Shown here in pieces: positions 5,831 through 7,469 of a DNA stretch of 7,469 bases. The translations under genes and the position numbers were made by a program. The notes beneath the pieces were generated by a model that had not been told where the DNA came from, searched no databases, and saw nothing but the letters and a program-made list of their open reading frames with translations. Position 1 is the first letter of the stretch. Each line of letters begins with the position of its first letter. Source of the DNA: Actinomycetes bacterium (GTDB taxonomy: Bacteria > Actinomycetota > Actinomycetes > Actinomycetales > Dermabacteraceae). The stretch covers positions 1 to 7,469 of the forward strand of contig JAEWEZ010000034.1 of the NCBI GenBank assembly GCA_023389045.1. The letters run 5' to 3'.

Positions 5831-7324
5831 TCAGGACTCCTGCGAACCCTCTTCGCTGGCAGCCTGCTCAGCAGCGCGCTGCATGCCCTCGCGGCAGATG
5901 CGCACCATATCCTCGCGCTCCACCACCTTCACGCGGGCGCGCGGCTGGCCATCGGCGTCCAGGGCGGCCGCACCCAGCTCCTGCTCATACGCATCCAGGG
6001 CCATCCAGCCCTCCCAGGTGGTGTATTCCACGCCGCGCTCATCGAGCAGACGCAGCACAGAATCCGCCTCGCGGTCCTCCGCCTGCGGCATCCGGCCCTC
6101 GGTGAGGTCCTCCAGCATCGAGGTGACGGTCTCCAGCGCATCCGACTTCGTCGCACCGATCAGGCCGACGGGGCCTCGCTTGATCCAGCCATTGGCGTAC
6201 AGGCCCGGCAGCACCGCACCGTCGGCCCCCACCACGCGACCGGCCTCATTGGTGATGACACCGCGCTTTGCGTCGTAGGGGATGCCCGGCAGTTCCGAAC
6301 CGAAGTAGCCCACGGCGCGGTAGATCGCGCCCAGCTCGTAGTCGACCATTTCGCCGGTGCCCACGAGGGCGCCGTTCTCATCCAGGCGGGTGCGCTCAAA
6401 ACGCATCCCGGTGACCTTCCCGTCGGTGCCGAGCACCTCCACGGGACGGTGCCAGAAGTGCATGTGCAGACGGCGGGTGACGGGGCCGCCGTGCATATCG
6501 GTGGGCTCGGCGCCGCTCGCCTCGCGCTCCTGCTGCTCTTCGAGCCAGGTCACGAAGGACTGCACCACCTGGTCGGTGCGCTTATCGGCGCGGATCGCCT
6601 CCCACCCCTCCTCGGAGATCTGCTCGAGGTCGCGGGGGTCCATCACCACCTGCACACCGTGCGGGTGGGCCAGTTCGCGGGTCTCCAGCGGGCTGAACTT
6701 CGCCTGCGCGGGGCCGCGGCGGCCAAAGACGTGCACATCGGTGGTGGGGGCGGCAGCGAGACCCTCGTGAACATTTGCGGGAATCTCGGTGCGCAGCAGT
6801 TCCTCGGCGCTCTTGGAGAGCATACGGGCCACGTCCAGGGCCACATTGCCATTGCCGATCACGGCCACCTGCTCGGCTTCGAGCGGCCAGGTGCGCGGGT
6901 AGTCGGGGTTGCCGTCGTACCAGGCCACGAAGTCGGCGGCGCCGAAGGAACCCTCGAGGTCAATGCCGGGGATGTCGAGGTCGGCGTCTTTGAGGGCGCC
7001 GGTGGCGAAGATGATCGCGTCGTAGCGGGCCTGCAGGTCCTCGATGGTGAGGTCGCGCCCGAACTGCACATCGCCGATGAAGCGGATATCGCCGCGGCCC
7101 AGGATGCGGTGCAGGGCGGTGATGATGCCCTTGATACGCGGGTGATCGGGGGCCACGCCGTAGCGGATCAGCCCGAAGGGGGTGGGGTACTGGTCAAAGA
7201 TGTCGGTGCTCACCGCGAGCTCGCCGCTCTTGACGGGGGCGGAGCGCATGAGGGTCTCGGCGGCGTAGATGCCGGCGGGTCCGGCTCCGATGACGGCCAG
7301 GCGGAAGGGCTGGGAGGAGGACAT
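5831..7324 (-). CDS. fprA: Ferredoxin/adrenodoxin-type NADP+ reductase, FprA-like
   Basis: This is a cytosolic FAD enzyme passing electrons between NADP(H) and a ferredoxin. It belongs to the adrenodoxin-reductase (glutathione-reductase fold) group that includes M. tuberculosis FprA. Its 497 residues are somewhat longer than FprA (about 456). The FAD site is near the N-terminus, G13-A-G15-P-A-G18, followed by PTPFGLIRYGVAPDHP (47-62), a hallmark of the family. The NADP domain shows IGNGNVALDVAR (156-167), the arginines of GRRGP (R202, R203) that meet the 2'-phosphate, and F210-S-P-L-E-T-R-E-L. The late motif N378-G-W-I-K-R-G-P-V-G-L-I-G-A-T-K closes the FAD site. The last 30 or so residues form a charged, Glu-rich tail. 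GAGG (7329-7332) lies 4 nt before the ATG. No ferredoxin or P450 gene is adjacent, so its electron partner is unknown. It appears to be a single-gene unit. Confidence 0.95.
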   Translation of the reverse strand: MSSSQPFRLAVIGAGPAGIYAAETLMRSAPVKSGELAVSTDIFDQYPTPFGLIRYGVAPDHPRIKGIITALHRILGRGDIRFIGDVQFGRDLTIEDLQARYDAIIFATGALKDADLDIPGIDLEGSFGAADFVAWYDGNPDYPRTWPLEAEQVAVIGNGNVALDVARMLSKSAEELLRTEIPANVHEGLAAAPTTDVHVFGRRGPAQAKFSPLETRELAHPHGVQVVMDPRDLEQISEEGWEAIRADKRTDQVVQSFVTWLEEQQEREASGAEPTDMHGGPVTRRLHMHFWHRPVEVLGTDGKVTGMRFERTRLDENGALVGTGEMVDYELGAIYRAVGYFGSELPGIPYDAKRGVITNEAGRVVGADGAVLPGLYANGWIKRGPVGLIGATKSDALETVTSMLEDLTEGRMPQAEDREADSVLRLLDERGVEYTTWEGWMALDAYEQELGAAALDADGQPRARVKVVEREDMVRICREGMQRAAEQAASEEGSQES

Positions 7325-7429
7325 CTCACCTCGGTCTCGTGGCGCGGCAGGGCGCCGGGTCGACGATTGATTTGCGCACCACTGTATACGCGAAATTCCG
7401 GCGGCTGGGGAGGGGTGTGAGAGGTGCGA
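7325..7429 (-). promoter_or_regulatory. Upstream region of the reductase gene with a weak -10-like element
   Basis: This 105-bp gap must hold the reductase promoter if the hairpin at 7430-7465 ends the neighbouring transcript. On the minus strand TATACA (7383-7388) or the overlapping TACAGT (7381-7386, TAnnnT type) could be the -10, giving a leader of about 50 nt. No convincing -35 box is seen 16-18 nt upstream. A TGCGCA palindrome (7373-7378 area) lies just downstream of the -10, but its meaning is unclear. Confidence 0.25.
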
Positions 7430-7465
7430 CGACGGCCGGGTCCCTGGGGAGGGCCCCGGCCGTCG
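7430..7465. terminator. Strong GC hairpin at the right edge, probable terminator of the next gene
   Basis: CGACGGCCGGG (7430-7440) pairs perfectly with CCCGGCCGTCG (7455-7465), an 11-bp stem. After one mismatch the inner CCC (7442-7444) pairs with GGG (7451-7453) around a 6-nt loop. There is no T run on the visible left side, and the right side is cut by the window edge. It most likely ends a gene lying beyond the window and transcribed leftward, separating it from the reductase promoter. Stable hairpins without a clear T run are common terminators in actinobacteria. Confidence 0.55.
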
Positions 7466-7469
7466 CGGG

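Noticed and set aside
5607..6278. A 223-codon plus-strand frame spanning the convergent gap.
   Set aside because: It runs through the bidirectional terminator and antisense to the reductase, and is Ser/Arg/Pro-rich with no recognisable domain.
6449..7420. A 323-codon open frame on the plus strand opposite the reductase gene.
   Set aside because: It is antisense to a well-supported gene, has low-complexity Gly/Val/His content, and shows no recognisable family.
1..7469. A mobile element, CRISPR array, phage, defence or toxin-antitoxin system.
   Set aside because: No terminal inverted repeats, transposase or integrase, spacer-repeat pattern or relevant protein motif was found. All sizeable coding regions are accounted for by metabolic or transport genes.

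Overview
The window is high-GC, tightly packed bacterial DNA. Codon use, the strong third-position GC bias (seen as long antisense shadow frames), the FprA-type ferredoxin-NADP reductase and the gene families present suggest an actinomycete (Actinomycetota). The genus cannot be fixed from this sequence. There are no rRNA or tRNA genes, CRISPR arrays, insertion sequences or phage genes. The content looks like ordinary chromosome: one sugar-use operon and two stand-alone metabolic genes.

Left part (1-4197, all on the minus strand): an alpha-galactoside use operon. It begins with a cytosolic GH36 alpha-galactosidase (GTG start at 4197). Two inner-membrane permeases of a CUT1-type carbohydrate ABC importer follow (MalF-like 995-1903, MalG-like 24-986). 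A further gene very probably starts at position 16 and runs off the left edge. The permease junctions are tight, and the Shine-Dalgarno of each next gene overlaps the preceding stop codon, so coupled translation is likely. The inferred logic is uptake of intact alpha-galactosides (melibiose, raffinose or stachyose type) followed by intracellular removal of galactose. The solute-binding protein, the ATPase and any regulator are not visible here.

Middle (4198-4441): a 244-bp divergent control region. It holds a candidate promoter for the galactosidase operon with a small inverted repeat in its spacer. It also holds a -10-like element and an imperfect palindrome just in front of the plus-strand gene.

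Right part: an AlaA-type alanine/glutamate aminotransferase (4442-5653, plus) converges on a ferredoxin/adrenodoxin-type NADP+ reductase (5831-7324, minus). Between them lie a short imperfect tandem repeat and a strong hairpin that can terminate transcription in both directions. A second strong hairpin sits at the right edge (7430-7465), probably the terminator of the next gene beyond the window.

I found no convincing new biological system. The items most worth checking are the divergent control region, the 12-13 bp repeats after the aminotransferase gene, and the missing transporter subunits.
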